From NCBI RefSeq assembly GCF_014641615.1, contig NZ_BMIB01000004.1, positions 930,001 to 994,000 of the forward strand: a stretch of 64,000 bases of DNA, read 5' to 3'. Below, piece after piece: positions 44,393 to 53,511 of this stretch. The stretch is from Filimonas zeae. GTDB taxonomy: Bacteria > Bacteroidota > Bacteroidia > Chitinophagales > Chitinophagaceae. A program made the translations under genes and the position numbers. The first letter of the stretch is position 1. Each line of letters starts with the position of its first letter. The notes beneath the pieces are model-generated. The model saw nothing but the letters and a program-made list of their open reading frames with translations, did no database searches and was not told the origin of the DNA.

Positions 44393-45775
44393 ATGAAGGA
44401 AACTGCAGCCAGCTTTATAGCCAAGAGTACCGTACGTGCCGCCGATCTGGAACACAGGCGCAAAATTAATTTTAATATTGGCCGGTACAATGCTGCAGTT
44501 CCGCAGGGTAAAACCCAGTTTTCTAACGTAATGCAGGCCCGCGAAAACGCGAAAAACCTGAAATGGCGCGCTATAGAAACGCTGGACCAGCAACTGGAAG
44601 CATTTGAAAAAAACATTACCGCCCGCGGCGCCAAAGTAATATGGGCCGAAGACACTGCCGAAGCTTTATACGAAATAGGCCGCATTTGCAACGCCAAACA
44701 GTGCCGTACCGTAGTAAAAAGCAAAAGCATGGTTACAGAAGAAATTCACCTGAACCATTTTCTGGAGCAGCAGGGCATTGAAAGTATAGAAACCGACCTG
44801 GGCGAATATATTCAGCAACTGGATGGCGAACCGCCTTACCACATTGTAACCCCTGCCATGCACAAAAGCAAGGAAGATGTGGCCCGCCTGTTTGCCGATA
44901 AACTGGGCGTAGCACCCGGCTTAAGCCCCGAACAGCTTACACTGATTGCCCGCCAGAAACTGCGGGATAAATACATTGAAGCAGAAGTAGGTGTAACCGG
45001 TGCCAACTTTATAATTGCCGATACCGGTGCCATAGCCATAACTGAAAATGAGGGCAATGCCCGCCTTAGCTGTGCATGGCCCAAAACACATATTGTAATT
45101 GTAGGTATAGAAAAGGTAATACCTTCTCTGCAGGATCTGGCCTTATTCTGGCCCCTGCTTTCTACCTACGGCACAGGGCAGAAAGTAACCGCTTACAATA
45201 CCATTGTAGCCGGCCCACGCCAACCCGGCGAAACAGACGGCCCCGAAGAAATGTATGTAATACTGCTGGATAACGGCCGCACCAACCTGCTGCAAAACCC
45301 CGCCACCCGCGAAGCACTGTACTGCATTCGTTGCGGAGCCTGCTTAAACGCCTGCCCTGTTTACAAAAACATTGGTGGCCACAGCTACGAAACTACCTAC
45401 AGCGGCCCTATAGGCAAGGTTATTACCCCGCACCTGCGTGGAATGAACGATTACAAGCACCTCAGCTACGCCAGCAGCTTATGTGGCAACTGCACAGAGG
45501 TTTGTCCCGTACGTATTAATCTGCATGAGCTGTTACTGGAAAACCGGCACGAAGCCGTAGAAAACGGCAATAGCACCCTGGCAGAACGCATAGCCTGGAA
45601 AATGTGGAAGCAGGCCAGCCTGAACCGCAAAATGATGAACCTGGCCAACGGCAACCTCAAAAACAAGGTGGTAAACAAAATATTCAAAGGCTGGACGCAG
45701 CACCGCAGCGAACTTCACTTCAGCCCCAAAACCTTCAACGAAATGTGGCGCGAAAAACACAGCGCCGCTAAATAA
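44393..45775 (+). CDS. lutB: LutB-type iron-sulfur protein of lactate utilisation
   Basis: This 460-residue protein has an N-terminal LUD (DUF162) domain at about 60-290 (VVKSKSMVTEEIHLNHFLEQ, GVTGANFIIADTGAIAITEN) followed by two 4Fe-4S motifs (CIRCGACLNACPVYK at about 307 and CGNCTEVCPVRINLHELL at about 353) and a helical DUF3390 C-terminus. LutB forms the L-lactate oxidising complex with LutA and LutC, passing electrons to the chain. Neither lutA nor lutC follows here: the plus strand enters the 21-base repeat array. The partners may lie elsewhere. Confidence 0.9.
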   Translation: MKETAASFIAKSTVRAADLEHRRKINFNIGRYNAAVPQGKTQFSNVMQARENAKNLKWRAIETLDQQLEAFEKNITARGAKVIWAEDTAEALYEIGRICNAKQCRTVVKSKSMVTEEIHLNHFLEQQGIESIETDLGEYIQQLDGEPPYHIVTPAMHKSKEDVARLFADKLGVAPGLSPEQLTLIARQKLRDKYIEAEVGVTGANFIIADTGAIAITENEGNARLSCAWPKTHIVIVGIEKVIPSLQDLALFWPLLSTYGTGQKVTAYNTIVAGPRQPGETDGPEEMYVILLDNGRTNLLQNPATREALYCIRCGACLNACPVYKNIGGHSYETTYSGPIGKVITPHLRGMNDYKHLSYASSLCGNCTEVCPVRINLHELLLENRHEAVENGNSTLAERIAWKMWKQASLNRKMMNLANGNLKNKVVNKIFKGWTQHRSELHFSPKTFNEMWREKHSAAK

Positions 45776-45868
45776 TTATCTCTGTTTCAGCAGGTTCAAG
45801 TTATTATAGCGGCAGGCATTGCCTTTTACCGCAACGATTTTTCTGCACTTTCCGGCGATTTTACATTG

Positions 45869-46183
45869 CTCATCGGGTGCTGGTGAGGGCTCACCATTAC
45901 TCGATGAGTGCTCACCAGCACTCCGTGAGGGCTCACCACGACTCGATGAGTGCTCACCAGCACTCCGTGAGGACTCACCACGGCTCGATGAGCCCTCACC
46001 ATGACTCCGTGAGGGCTCATCATGTCTCGATGAGCGCTCATCAGCATTCCGTGAGTGCTCACCATGTCTCGATGAGCCCTCACCAGCACTCCATGAGGGC
46101 TCACCACGTCTCCATGAGCGCTCACCAGCACTCCGTGAGGGCTCACCACGTCTCGATGAGCCCTCACCACAGCTTCGTGAGCA
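45869..46183. repeat. 15-unit, 21-base tandem repeat with palindromic junctions
   Basis: Fifteen units of exactly 21 bases with no indels begin at 45869 and every 21 bases after. The consensus is CTCACCA, three variable bases, CTC, then CG or GA, then TGAG and two variable bases. Units alternate between CTCGATGAG (odd) and CTCCGTGAG (even), giving a 42-base higher-order period; units 10 and 11 carry CTCCATGAG. Each junction TGAGNGCTCA is a near-perfect palindrome, perfect as TGAGCGCTCA. There are no spacers, so it is not CRISPR. Because 21 is a multiple of three, several frames stay open on both strands; I do not read them as genes. Confidence 0.92.
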
Positions 46184-46320
46184 CTGCTGAAAGAAACGAC
46201 AGATCGCCTCCGGGGATTAAGCGACCGTTGCTATGTATTAACTGAGCGGTGAATAATAGCAGTAAATCTCAAAAGCAGGAATACGTTTAGCGCCACGGGC
46301 AGAAATGCTATAAAATAAAG

Positions 46321-46351
46321 AAGGGCATTTCATGGTTAGTGAAATGCCCTT
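46321..46351 (-). terminator. terminator of purH
   Basis: AAGGGCATTTCA and TGAAATGCCCTT pair over 12 bases around a TGGTTAG loop. On the minus strand a T-rich run (CTTTATTTTATAG) follows. Confidence 0.82.
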
Positions 46352-46388
46352 GTTATTACTTAACCGGCACAAGGCCGGCGATAAAATC

Positions 46389-47906
46389 CTAATGTCTGAA
46401 ATGTCTCATACCGGTGATAATCATAGCCAGATTGTTGGTTACCGTATACTCAATGCTATCCTTATCGCGGATAGAGCCGCCGGGCTGAATAAAAGCAACA
46501 ACACCTGCTTCATGCGCTATCTGCACACAATCATTGAAAGGGAAAAATGCGTCTGAAGCCAGTACAGCACCCGCTAAATCGAAGTTGAACTGCTTCGCTT
46601 TTTCAATGGCGTGGCGCAGGGCATCTATACGGCTGGTTTGTCCGCAGCCTTTACCTACCAGTTGCTTGTTTTTAACCAGTGCAATAGCATTACTTTTCAG
46701 GTGCTTACATACCAGATTCGCAAAAGTGAGGTCTTCTTTTTCCGCATCAGTAGCATAGCGGCCACCTACTTCTTTCCACTCAGCAAAGTTGCCTTCGTCA
46801 TTATCCTGAGACAGTACGCCGTTTAATAAGGTTTTATGTTGGGTTTGTGCTTTGGCACCTTTTTTCAGTTCCAGCAGAATTCTGTTCTTCTTGCTTTTTA
46901 ATACTTCCAATGCGTCTGCATCAAAAGCCGGGGCAATTAATACTTCAAAGAAAATTTCGTTGATGGCTTCAGCAGTGGCTTTATCAACCGTGCCGTTGGT
47001 TACCAGTACACCACCGAAGGCGCTTTCAGTATCACCGGCGTGTGCAGCATCCCATGCTTCTTTAACAGTTTTGCGGGCAGATACACCACATACGTTGGTG
47101 TGCTTGATAATAGCAAACACAGTATCGCCGCCGGCAAATTCGCCAATCAGCTGTACGGCAGCATCTACATCCACCAGGTTATTATAAGACAGTTCCTTAC
47201 CGTTCAGCTGGGTAAACAGCTGGGTAAGATCGCCATAGAAAGTAGCTTTCTGGTGCGGGTTTTCGCCGTAGCGTAACACCTGCTTACCATTGTTGGCACT
47301 GTTAGAGTGTACGGTAGCGCCGGGGTTAAAGTAATTGCTGATAGCAATATCGTAGTTCATTACTACTTCAAATGCTTTTGCAGCAAAGGCTTTGCGCTGC
47401 TCCAGTGAGGTTTCGCCTGCCTGTTTTTTCAGCATTTCTTCCAGCACCGCATAGTCATCTTTAGCGGCTATTACCACCAGATCTTTAAAGTTCTTGGCAG
47501 CAGCGCGGATCATAGAAGGACCGCCGATATCTATTTTTTCAATAATTGCTTTTTCTTCCGAAGTGTTACGCAGGGTTTCTTCAAACGGATACAGATCTAC
47601 AATTACCAGATCAATTTCCGGAATGTTGTACTGCTTCATTTCTGCCAGATCCTGTGCTTCGTATCTGCGGCCCAGAATACCACCAAATACCGCAGGGTGC
47701 AGGGTTTTTACACGTCCGCCCAGTATAGACGGGTAAGTGGTAAGGCTTTCAACCGCCACGCAGGGAATTCCAAGGTCTTCAATAAATTTCTGGGTGCCAC
47801 CGGTGGTATAGATGGTAATACCTAAACGGTTTAATTCTTTTACAATGGGTTCCAAACCATCTTTGTAGAAAACAGAGATTAGTGCAGACTGGATTTTCTT
47901 TTGCAT
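46389..47906 (-). CDS. purH: bifunctional AICAR formyltransferase/IMP cyclohydrolase
   Basis: This 505-residue enzyme makes the last two steps of IMP synthesis. The N-terminal IMP cyclohydrolase (MGS-like) domain contains KELNRLGITIYTTGGTQKFI, then SILGGRVKTLHPAVFGGIL and IDIGGPSMIRAAAKN. The C-terminal AICAR transformylase contains LRYGENPHQKATFYGD, FAIIKHTNVCGVSARKTVKE, SNAIALVKNKQLVGKGCGQT and SDAFFPFNDCVQIAHEAGVV. Length and motifs are complete. It is a single-gene unit with a strong terminator and starts 13 bases after the comEC-like stop. Confidence 0.97.
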   Translation of the reverse strand: MQKKIQSALISVFYKDGLEPIVKELNRLGITIYTTGGTQKFIEDLGIPCVAVESLTTYPSILGGRVKTLHPAVFGGILGRRYEAQDLAEMKQYNIPEIDLVIVDLYPFEETLRNTSEEKAIIEKIDIGGPSMIRAAAKNFKDLVVIAAKDDYAVLEEMLKKQAGETSLEQRKAFAAKAFEVVMNYDIAISNYFNPGATVHSNSANNGKQVLRYGENPHQKATFYGDLTQLFTQLNGKELSYNNLVDVDAAVQLIGEFAGGDTVFAIIKHTNVCGVSARKTVKEAWDAAHAGDTESAFGGVLVTNGTVDKATAEAINEIFFEVLIAPAFDADALEVLKSKKNRILLELKKGAKAQTQHKTLLNGVLSQDNDEGNFAEWKEVGGRYATDAEKEDLTFANLVCKHLKSNAIALVKNKQLVGKGCGQTSRIDALRHAIEKAKQFNFDLAGAVLASDAFFPFNDCVQIAHEAGVVAFIQPGGSIRDKDSIEYTVTNNLAMIITGMRHFRH

Positions 47907-47919
47907 GATTCTATTGTGT

Positions 47920-50058
47920 TTAAAGCTCCATTACAAACGCCCCATCCTGAGGCACAGAATGAAAGCGCAAATGTAGGCCGTTGCACGCTTTTTTCCATTT
48001 TTCTATTTTCCACACAGGGTTACTGCTGTCAAAAACCACCTGGTTACAGCCAAATAACTGCGTCAGTTCAGCCACCTGCGCCCCGGCTTCGTTGCCTAAT
48101 ACCAGCACATCTACCGCTGCCAACCTGGCCTTTGCCGCCGGTGCATTGGCAACTGTGGATACAGGCGCTGTTACAACCCGTGCATTTGCTGCTGTGGGTA
48201 CCAGCGCTGTTGTAACCAGTGCAATTTTTTTACCTGCGAATGTAAATACAGGTATTGCCGAAAGCGCCGCTGCACGGGCGCAACCGCCCACACGCCAGCA
48301 GGTATGTGCCGGTACAATATGCCGCGTATACAGTTCTCTGTTCTGCCAAACCACAGCATCGCCCGCCAGGTAGCTGCGCGTACCGGTTATAAAATCCAAC
48401 GCCGTAGCAGAGGGAATATTATATACTACAAACCTTTTCTGGCTGCGGCTTTGCCACAAACCAATACCATCTATAACAAGCACTGCGGCCAGCATACCTG
48501 CCCCGGCCATCCACCCTGCCTTTTTCCGTAGCCACACACTGTAGCAAATACTTAGTATACCCGCTATCATTAAGGCCACCTGCCAGTCATTGAATGCCAC
48601 TGCACCTGTAGTAGCTGCCGGCATAACCACCACCTGCTTTACCACCACATTCATAGCTGCAATGCACCAGGCAACCAGCTTACCCGTTAACGCAGCCAGC
48701 CATGGCCACCAATATACAGCCAGCATAACCATAGCGGCATACAATGCAATACCCGATAATGGCACTATAAAAAGATTGGATAGCACAAAGAACACGGGAA
48801 ACTGATGAAAATGATACAGCACTACCGGCAAAGCCAGCACCTGTGCTGCCAACGTTAGTGCCGTAAGCTGCCATATATAGTCCAGCATACGGTTTTGCCA
48901 TATCATGCACTGGTACAGGGGTTGGTAAAAAAGCATTACACCGGCAACGGCTGCATAGGAAAGCTGAAAACCAATATCCCACAAACAAAAAGGATGATGC
49001 ACCAGTAGCAGAAAAGCAGAAGCTGCCAGGTTATTAAAAGCATTATGGCGTTTGTAAAAAGCCTGCCCCAATACTATTACAGAAAACATAACAGCACTGC
49101 GGGTAATAGATGGCACCGCACCCGCCAGCCCTGTAAACAACCATAGCACCAGCAGGGTAATAATAACGTGTACCCATCGCAATTGCCTGTGCGGCTTTAA
49201 CCGCTTTAACACTACACACAACAACCCGTAAATCATTGCCAGGTGCATGCCGCTGATAGCTATTACATGCACCACGCCAGCTGCCGCATAATCAGTAAGC
49301 AATTCGCGGTCAAGCTCATCCCGGTAACCTATCAGCAGGGCAGCTGCCACACCGGCAAGCTGTTTATCGGCAATGTACCGGTGTATATTATCCAGCACCG
49401 CCTGCCGCGCGTTTGCCAGTATACGCTGATAGGCAGGCAGCGCCTGCACACCCACCAGCTGATAATCTTTGGTGCGGAGGTATGCCTGATGAAAAATGTG
49501 TTGGCGGGCGCAATACGCAGCATAGTTAAACCCACCCGGATTATTAAAACTACTTACGCCCTGCAATGCCTTGCTGCTGATTAACTGCGTACCGGGTACA
49601 GGTGGTGGCACAGTATCTTTTTGAAAATACAGTAAAAGCTTTGCTGTAACAGGCATCCATTGGCCATTTATCTGCATTGCCTGCACCTGTGCCATTACAC
49701 GCCACGATGCAGGCCTGCTTACCGGGGGCTCTGTTACCTGCATCAGCAACGGCATACCCTGCTGATAAGTATGGCCCAGCCAGGCAGGATGATTGCGGAT
49801 GCTTTGCAGCCACACACCCGCCGCGCCCGTTACCACCAGCATGCCCGAAAGCACAATACCCTGTACCCACCGGAAACGGTATTGAAAACCCACGGGCAGC
49901 AACAACCATGCAGCCCATATAACAGAAAGCAGTATTGCGCCTGCCAGCAACAAGCGGGCAGGGCAAGGACAATAGTTTTGCAGCAGTATACCGGCAATAA
50001 AGGCCAGCAGAATACGGCCGAAAGGAATTTGCCGTAAAGCAGGCAGCAGGTTATCCAT
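47920..50058 (-). CDS. ComEC/Rec2-family competence membrane protein without the C-terminal metallo-beta-lactamase domain
   Basis: The protein is 712 residues from ATG 50058. It has an N-terminal DUF4131 region with two or three membrane helices and a soluble OB-like part (QLISSKALQGVSSFNNPGGF, YAAYCARQHIFHQAYLRTK), then the ComEC competence core (VVHVIAISGMHLAMIYGLLC, AGAVPSITRSAVMFSVIVLG, CLWDIGFQLSYAAVAGVMLF) with about ten helices. The family forms the DNA-uptake channel. The C-terminal 200 residues hold no HxHxDH motif; instead an Ala/Val/Thr-rich stretch (VTTALVPTAANARVVTAPVS) occurs. This shorter form is common in Bacteroidota. It lies 13 bases ahead of purH. Confidence 0.85.
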   Translation of the reverse strand: MDNLLPALRQIPFGRILLAFIAGILLQNYCPCPARLLLAGAILLSVIWAAWLLLPVGFQYRFRWVQGIVLSGMLVVTGAAGVWLQSIRNHPAWLGHTYQQGMPLLMQVTEPPVSRPASWRVMAQVQAMQINGQWMPVTAKLLLYFQKDTVPPPVPGTQLISSKALQGVSSFNNPGGFNYAAYCARQHIFHQAYLRTKDYQLVGVQALPAYQRILANARQAVLDNIHRYIADKQLAGVAAALLIGYRDELDRELLTDYAAAGVVHVIAISGMHLAMIYGLLCVVLKRLKPHRQLRWVHVIITLLVLWLFTGLAGAVPSITRSAVMFSVIVLGQAFYKRHNAFNNLAASAFLLLVHHPFCLWDIGFQLSYAAVAGVMLFYQPLYQCMIWQNRMLDYIWQLTALTLAAQVLALPVVLYHFHQFPVFFVLSNLFIVPLSGIALYAAMVMLAVYWWPWLAALTGKLVAWCIAAMNVVVKQVVVMPAATTGAVAFNDWQVALMIAGILSICYSVWLRKKAGWMAGAGMLAAVLVIDGIGLWQSRSQKRFVVYNIPSATALDFITGTRSYLAGDAVVWQNRELYTRHIVPAHTCWRVGGCARAAALSAIPVFTFAGKKIALVTTALVPTAANARVVTAPVSTVANAPAAKARLAAVDVLVLGNEAGAQVAELTQLFGCNQVVFDSSNPVWKIEKWKKACNGLHLRFHSVPQDGAFVMEL

Positions 50059-50095
50059 ATATAGCAAACAGCGGTTTAAACAGGTTATAAAAACA

Positions 50096-50125
50096 AAAAC
50101 CACTGCCGTTGCCGGCAGTGGTTTT
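50096..50125 (-). terminator. terminator of the KdnA-like aminotransferase gene
   Basis: AAAACCACTGCCG and CGGCAGTGGTTTT pair over 13 bases around a four-base loop, followed on the minus strand by TTTTTATAACC after G, so it ends the 50152 gene just before the comEC-like start. Confidence 0.85.
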
Positions 50126-50151
50126 ACCAAAGGATATTTTACAAAGAAGGC

Positions 50152-51369
50152 TTAGGCCGTTACCGGGCTGGCCTGTAATACTTTTTGAATTGCGGCTACC
50201 ATTTTAGCGCCTTTATCTGCAATCTGCTCTTCTGTCCACAGCAGGCTGATGCTGGTTGAAATGCAGCGGCTGATAATAGCATCGCTGGCAGAGAAATCCT
50301 GCGCTTGCAGCTTTTGTAATGCAGCTGTTTGTTCAGGACTTACAGGCTGTAAGCTTTTCACCTCTTTCAAATGATCCCACTTGCGTACATAGTGCCAGTT
50401 ATTATCGAACCAATAAAAGTTGCCGGGTAAAATGCCCTGCGCCTTCATTTCAGCAACTACTGCTTTGGTAAGTGCTTCTGTTGGCAGAAACCAGCTGATA
50501 AAGGAACAGCTATCACCACTTTCATCAGGAATAACGCGGAAGCTTACTTCCGGAATAGCTGCCAGCATGCTTTTCAGCTGTGTATGGTTTTTCTTTTGGG
50601 TAGCCAGGAAGCCCTGTACTTTTCTTATCTGCGCCAGACCTACTGCTGCATGCAATTCGCTGATGCGATAGTTGGTACCTATAAAAGGATGAAGATCTGC
50701 ACCACGGTCTACGCCCAAATGGTCGTGACCATGATCGGTATAGCCATCCAGTTTGGTATATAAAGCTTCATCATTAGTCATTACCACACCGCCCTCGCCG
50801 CAGGTAATGGTTTTTACAAAGTCGAAAGAAAAAGTTCCTGCATGGCCAATGGTACCTACAGATTTGCCCTTGTAAGTAGCGCCAATGCTCTGGCAGGCAT
50901 CTTCCAGTAAAATCAGTTTATGTTCATCGCATATCTGCTTCAGCTCATCCAGTCTGGCCATGCTGCCACACATATGAACCGGCATAATGCATTTGGTTTT
51001 GGGGGTAATAGCCTTACGCACTGCTTCAATATCCAGGGTAAGTGTTTCGTCAATATCTACCAGCACAGGAACAGCCCCTACACTTAATACCGCCTCAAAG
51101 CTGGCCACAAAAGTAAAAGAAGGCATAATAATTTCATCGCCATAACCTATACCCAGCACTGCCATAGCAGCAGATAACGCGGTGGTACCGCTGGAGGTAA
51201 GCTGCGCATATTTGCTGCCAAAGGTTTCGCAAATGGCTGCTTCCAGCTCTTTGGCTTTCCAGTTGCCCTTACGGGGACCATCAAAGCCATAACGCATAAT
51301 GATACCGGTTTCCAGTACATCATTTACTTCTTTTCTTTCTTCTGCGCCAAATAATTCGTATCCAGGCAT
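50152..51369 (-). CDS. DegT/DnrJ/EryC1/StrS aminotransferase, KdnA-like
   Basis: This 405-residue PLP enzyme starts MPGYELFGAEERKEVNDVLE. It shows SSGTTALSAAMAVLGIGYGD (cofactor phosphate), LILLEDACQSIGATYKG (Asp on the pyridine N) and TFSFDFVKTITCGEGGVVMT with the Schiff-base Lys at about 190. The stretches DHGHDHLGVDRGADLHPFIG and NWHYVRKWDHL closely recall KdnA, the Shewanella transaminase that makes 8-amino-3,8-dideoxy-octulosonate for its lipopolysaccharide core. That comparison is from memory. No kdnB dehydrogenase or other sugar gene is adjacent. A TAACTTTG element at 51411-51404 lies 35 bases upstream of the start. Confidence 0.85.
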   Translation of the reverse strand: MPGYELFGAEERKEVNDVLETGIIMRYGFDGPRKGNWKAKELEAAICETFGSKYAQLTSSGTTALSAAMAVLGIGYGDEIIMPSFTFVASFEAVLSVGAVPVLVDIDETLTLDIEAVRKAITPKTKCIMPVHMCGSMARLDELKQICDEHKLILLEDACQSIGATYKGKSVGTIGHAGTFSFDFVKTITCGEGGVVMTNDEALYTKLDGYTDHGHDHLGVDRGADLHPFIGTNYRISELHAAVGLAQIRKVQGFLATQKKNHTQLKSMLAAIPEVSFRVIPDESGDSCSFISWFLPTEALTKAVVAEMKAQGILPGNFYWFDNNWHYVRKWDHLKEVKSLQPVSPEQTAALQKLQAQDFSASDAIISRCISTSISLLWTEEQIADKGAKMVAAIQKVLQASPVTA

Positions 51370-51414
51370 AGTATATAAATTGACAATTTTAATTGAGGGA
51401 AAGCAAAGTTATCA

Positions 51415-52974
51415 TTATTTCGGAATCACCCACCCCTTAGGTGTTTTTATAAACTGCACCACGTTGCTGATATCACTTTCGTTATTATTCCAGCCCAGTG
51501 CGCTAACGGCTACATAACAATTATCCCAGTCCGCCGGTATATCGTTGGCAAAAATGTTAAAGCTTATGCCCCCACCTTTAATGTTATTTACCATCATACG
51601 GGGTTGCTTACCCAATACCGCGGGTGTATTACTAAAATACACCACCATACTTTTTATGGATGCGGTAGTATCTGCCAGCTGTGCAGTTATTTTAAGAAAG
51701 GGATTGGCTGCATATTGCGGCTCGTTTTCACCTGCGTTTACAATAGCAGGTTTGGCGGGTGCCACGCTGTCAATCCACTTCATGGGAGGAATAATTGCAG
51801 GAAATTTATAATATCTGGTACGCAGGCTATCATTCCAGCCATTGGCATTGCTTTCGAAGGTTTTGCTGCTGAAGTAAATACTGCCCTGCACGTTATCGTA
51901 CTGGCGCAGCAGATCAATCTGATCAGGAATCTGGTGCTTATTGCGCCAGGCAGCATTGGTGCCTGCGCGGTAAATACCATGGCCTATGTACAAATGTTTG
52001 CCGTAGGTGTGTGTGCTCCACCAGTCCAGCAAGGTTTCATAATCGCACAGTTTGTGATCAATTTCCCAGTACAGCTGAGGGGTTACATAATCAATCCAGC
52101 CCTTTTTCAGCCACAACAGTATATCGGCATATAAATCGTCGTAGTTGCTGAGGCCTGCTCTGGTTTCACTGCCTTCCGGGTCTTTGCTTTTATTACGCCA
52201 TACGCCAAACGGGCTGATGCCGAATTTCACCTCCGGGTTTTCTTCCCGGATGGCCTGGTGCAGGCGTACAATAATGCTGTCACAGTTGCTTCTGCGCCAG
52301 TCAGCTTTGTTAAGTCCGGCAGGATTGTATTTGCGGAAAGAAGCATTATCAGGAAATTCTTTTCCGTCAATAGGATAAGGATAAAAGTAATCATCCATAT
52401 GTACGGCATCTATTTCGTAGCGGGTAACCAGATCGCGTACAATACCCTCTACGTGATCAATTACTTCCGGACGTCCCGGATCGAAGTATTTGATAGTACC
52501 GTAGGTAATAAACCAATCGGGATGCTGGCGGGTGATATGATCCTGCGCTACAGAAGATTTGCCCACATGAAACACAGCACGGTATGGGTTTAGCCAGGCA
52601 TGAAACTCCATACCCCGCTGGTGCGTTTCTTCAATCATAAAAGCCAGGGGGTCGTACAGGGGAGCAGGCGCCTGCCCCTGCCTGCCGCTCAGATACTCGC
52701 TCCAGGGCTCAAAGCCAGACGGGTAAAAAGCATCTGCGGCCGGACGCACCTGCAAAACAATAGCATTCATACCATTGCGCTGGTGCATATCCAGTATGCG
52801 GATAAATTCTGCTTTCTGCTGCGCTACGGACAAGCCTTTGCGGCTGGGCCAGTCAATATTTTCTACAGTGGCAATCCAAACACCTCTGAACTCGTACTTA
52901 GGGGAATACTGCGCAAAGCCGGTTACAATATTCATGGCCAGCAAAACACATATAAGAATACTCTTATGCTTCAT
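51415..52974 (-). CDS. GHL10-family glycoside hydrolase (DUF187), secreted
   Basis: This 519-residue protein has a signal peptide ending VTGFAQ. The GHL10 TIM-barrel starts KYEFRGVWIATVENIDWPSR, with VLQVRPAADAFYPSGFEPWS, EFHAWLNPYRAVF and YEIDAVHMDDYFYPYPI (acid residues at the active end), ISPFGVWRNKSKDPEGSET and WIDYVTPQLYWEIDH. A C-terminal beta-sandwich of about 120 residues follows. Members act on cell-wall or other polysaccharides; the substrate is unproven. It is read in the same direction as marR (26 bases before) and the aminotransferase gene (45 bases after). Confidence 0.92.
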   Translation of the reverse strand: MKHKSILICVLLAMNIVTGFAQYSPKYEFRGVWIATVENIDWPSRKGLSVAQQKAEFIRILDMHQRNGMNAIVLQVRPAADAFYPSGFEPWSEYLSGRQGQAPAPLYDPLAFMIEETHQRGMEFHAWLNPYRAVFHVGKSSVAQDHITRQHPDWFITYGTIKYFDPGRPEVIDHVEGIVRDLVTRYEIDAVHMDDYFYPYPIDGKEFPDNASFRKYNPAGLNKADWRRSNCDSIIVRLHQAIREENPEVKFGISPFGVWRNKSKDPEGSETRAGLSNYDDLYADILLWLKKGWIDYVTPQLYWEIDHKLCDYETLLDWWSTHTYGKHLYIGHGIYRAGTNAAWRNKHQIPDQIDLLRQYDNVQGSIYFSSKTFESNANGWNDSLRTRYYKFPAIIPPMKWIDSVAPAKPAIVNAGENEPQYAANPFLKITAQLADTTASIKSMVVYFSNTPAVLGKQPRMMVNNIKGGGISFNIFANDIPADWDNCYVAVSALGWNNNESDISNVVQFIKTPKGWVIPK

Positions 52975-53000
52975 ACGGCGAAGATAACCGTATTGATTAG

Positions 53001-53462
53001 CTAAACCGTAACGGCGCTTCTCATTTTATCTAATAAGGTGTTAAGTTCCTCTGCCTCCCGGGAAGAGAGTGTGGAAGATACCATATAGTCAAGCTCATCG
53101 TTACGTGCATCCAGCCTTTCCAGCAGCTCCAGGCCTTTTTCGCTGATGGTAATGTCTACCAGGCGTTTATCGGTAGAACAAACTTTTTTATCCACCAGGC
53201 CCTTCAGCAGCAGACGGTCTACAATACGGCTGGTATCGCTCATTTTATCCAGCATGCGCTCCCGTATCTGTAGCGTACTCAGTGGCTTTGTGCTGCCCCT
53301 GAGAATACGCATAATGTTGTATTGCTGGGGGGTAATATCTTCCGGCTCCAGAAAGCGCTTCTGGTTTTCAGTTATCCATCCGGCAGAGTACAGAATGTTT
53401 ACCATAACCTTCTGATACTCGTTACGAAAGCGGGGTTGCTGTATAGCAGTGTCTATGTTCAT
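53001..53462 (-). CDS. MarR-family transcriptional regulator
   Basis: This 153-residue winged-helix protein has LEPEDITPQQYNIMRILRGS, then TLQIRERMLDKMSDTSRIVD (recognition helix), LVDKKVCSTDKRLVDITISE (wing) and a C-terminal dimerisation helix SSTLSSREAEELNTLLDKM. It is probably a repressor controlled by a small ligand. It precedes the GHL10 gene on the same strand; a link between the two is not shown. Confidence 0.92.
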   Translation of the reverse strand: MNIDTAIQQPRFRNEYQKVMVNILYSAGWITENQKRFLEPEDITPQQYNIMRILRGSTKPLSTLQIRERMLDKMSDTSRIVDRLLLKGLVDKKVCSTDKRLVDITISEKGLELLERLDARNDELDYMVSSTLSSREAEELNTLLDKMRSAVTV

Positions 53463-53511
53463 AAAAGGTACTTGTTTCGGTTAACGAACAATATAAAAAT
53501 ATGTAAGTTTT

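Larger units (their letters stand above)
45776..46388. other. 613-base gap between convergent lutB and purH
   Basis: The gap holds the 21-base tandem repeat (45869-46183) and the purH terminator (46321-46351). The rest has no gene or signal that I can see. Confidence 0.6.

Noticed and set aside
45869..46183. A CRISPR array
   Set aside because: The units are directly joined with no unique spacers, and no cas genes are near.
45819..46245. Open frames on both strands through the 21-base repeat array (His/Ser/Val-rich and Asp/Ser-rich)
   Set aside because: A repeat of 21 bases stays open in several frames automatically. The frames have no credible start, family or non-repeat part, and none is favoured by composition.
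51404..51411. A full promoter for the KdnA-like gene
   Set aside because: TAACTTTG fits the -7 box, but no TTG stands at the right -33 distance, and the area lies at the end of the GHL10 gene. I noted it in the gene entry only.
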